Shown piece by piece: positions 53,742 to 54,306 of a stretch of 54,306 nt of DNA (the first letter of the stretch is position 1; each line of letters begins with the position of its first letter). Position numbers and translations under genes: made by a program. The notes under the pieces were generated by a model, which did no database searches, was not told the origin of the DNA, and saw only the letters and a list, made by a program, of their open reading frames with translations. Source of the DNA: Mycobacterium sp. (GTDB taxonomy: Bacteria; Actinomycetota; Actinomycetes; Mycobacteriales; Mycobacteriaceae); NCBI GenBank assembly GCA_011620645.1, contig WOYS01000013.1, positions 4,866-59,171 of the forward strand. Direction: 5' to 3'.

Positions 53742-54223
53742 CGGCTGTCCGCACGGCGCGGGTGGTTATCGCCTCGACCCGGGCGGCTGCGGGCGTCTAC
53801 GAGGATCGGACCGGCCCGCTCATCGTGAACTGGCTGACCGGCCGCGGCTACGACGTCGGCGCACCCGTGGTGGTGGCCGACGGGGTCGAGGTGAGCCGTG
53901 CACTGTTGTGCGCTGTGCAAGCGCGGGTGAACGTCGTCATCACCTCCGGCGGCACCGGGATATCGCCCACCGACCGCACCGCGGATGCCACCGCGGACAT
54001 CGTCGACTATCAGATCCCCGGGCTTGCCGACGCGATCCGGCGCTCCGGTCTGCCGGACGTCCCGACCTCGGTGCTGTCCCGCGGGGTGTGCGGCGTGCGT
54101 GACGGGGTGCTGATCATCAACCTGCCGGGGTCCACCGGAGGCGTCAAGGACGGGCTGGGCGTGCTCGCCGATGTGCTGGAGCATGCGCTGGATCAACTGG
54201 CCGGAGGAGACCATGTGCGCTGA
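53738..54223 (+). CDS. mog: Molybdopterin adenylyltransferase Mog/MoaB
   Basis: A 161-residue MoeA-N/MogA-fold protein: VIASTRAAAGVYEDRTGPL at the start and the TSGGTGISPTDRTADAT motif that binds molybdopterin. It corresponds to Rv0865. GTG 53738 overlaps moaC by 4 bases. The final codons overlap the next ORF by 11 bases. Confidence 0.92.
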   Translation: MTAVRTARVVIASTRAAAGVYEDRTGPLIVNWLTGRGYDVGAPVVVADGVEVSRALLCAVQARVNVVITSGGTGISPTDRTADATADIVDYQIPGLADAIRRSGLPDVPTSVLSRGVCGVRDGVLIINLPGSTGGVKDGLGVLADVLEHALDQLAGGDHVR

Positions 54224-54306
54224 TGAGCGCTCGCGCGAAGAAGAGACAGCGGCTGATGAGCGCTCGCGCGAAGAAGAGACAGCGGCTGATGAGCGCTCGC
54301 GCGAAG
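54213..54306 (+). CDS. 5' end of a gene, probably moaE2, with an N-terminal repeat
   Basis: An open frame from ATG 54213, preceded by GGAGGAG at 54202-54208, runs to the window end. It encodes MCADERSREEET, then repeats A-DERSREEETA units. By synteny (Rv0864-Rv0865-Rv0866) this should be moaE2, but the repeated acidic/basic N-terminus is not a known part of MoaE. The start could also be later, beyond the repeats. Confidence 0.45.
   Translation, partial: MCADERSREEETAADERSREEETAADERSRE
54221..54306. repeat. 33-bp in-frame tandem repeat at the window edge
   Basis: Units at 54221-54253 and 54254-54286 are identical and a third begins at 54287. The period of 33 keeps the reading frame, adding 11 residues per unit. 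Confidence 0.95.

Noticed and set aside
53738..54223. Mo-cofactor genes as part of the nif island
   Set aside because: moaC2-mog occur in the same order in M. tuberculosis, so they belong to the core chromosome rather than the acquired cluster.

Overview
The window comes from a mycobacterium, most likely a free-living, rapidly growing Mycolicibacterium-type species. The right end (about 40.9-54.3 kb) keeps the Mycobacterium tuberculosis gene order Rv0858c (dapC) - fadA - fadB - XPB helicase - Rv0862c - Rv0863 - moaC2 - mog - moaE2. Type VII secretion substrates, a CysO homologue, FprA and apparently leaderless promoters point the same way. Species and novelty cannot be settled from the sequence alone.

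The striking content is a complete, intact molybdenum nitrogenase gene set at about 2.1-21.8 kb, all on the plus strand: nifV-H-D-K-E-N-X, a DUF269 NifX-associated gene, a CCE_0567/DUF683-type gene, nifW, nifZ, a second nifW-like gene, nifB, an IscA-Nfu fusion, hesA, nifS, then korA-korB (2-oxoacid:ferredoxin oxidoreductase), a 7Fe ferredoxin, an FprA-type ferredoxin-NADP reductase and modA. From nifB to modA nearly every stop overlaps the next start by 1-4 bases, except a 25-base gap before the ferredoxin, so cofactor assembly, Fe-S supply, low-potential electron supply and molybdate binding read as one programme. The nif order resembles that of Frankia. A molbindin (mop) and a CysO-like carrier follow. 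An AT-rich, inverted-repeat-bearing intergenic region precedes nifV; no NifA-type activator is present in the window.

At the left edge (1-0.7 kb) are two type VII secretion-type small helical proteins, then a degraded stretch and an unrecognised gene (1.35-1.82 kb) divergent from nifV. Between about 22.4 and 31.2 kb lies a decaying arsenic-resistance island: PIN-toxin and integrase remnants, an ArsR-ArsC fusion, a frameshifted arsC, pstS, an aquaporin remnant, an FAD/NAD oxidoreductase, a pstS/arsC scar, an arsA destroyed by several lesions, a CadI/ArsI-ArsD fusion and a divergent arsR with an 11-bp inverted repeat. The decay here contrasts with the intact nif genes.

From 32.3 to 41 kb are nitrogen-metabolism genes: a PLP racemase with a DUF1611 partner, then a ureide (purine-degradation) module with a GntR regulator, NCS1 permease, hydantoin/allantoin racemase, PuuE-type allantoinase, allantoicase and an aldolase-like protein. 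From 41 kb the conserved mycobacterial backbone begins (fatty-acid beta-oxidation, DNA repair, Mo-cofactor synthesis), interrupted by a secreted proline-rich protein, an F420-type oxidoreductase, a cupin, a small membrane protein and a MarR regulator. No tRNA, rRNA, CRISPR array or intact insertion sequence was seen.
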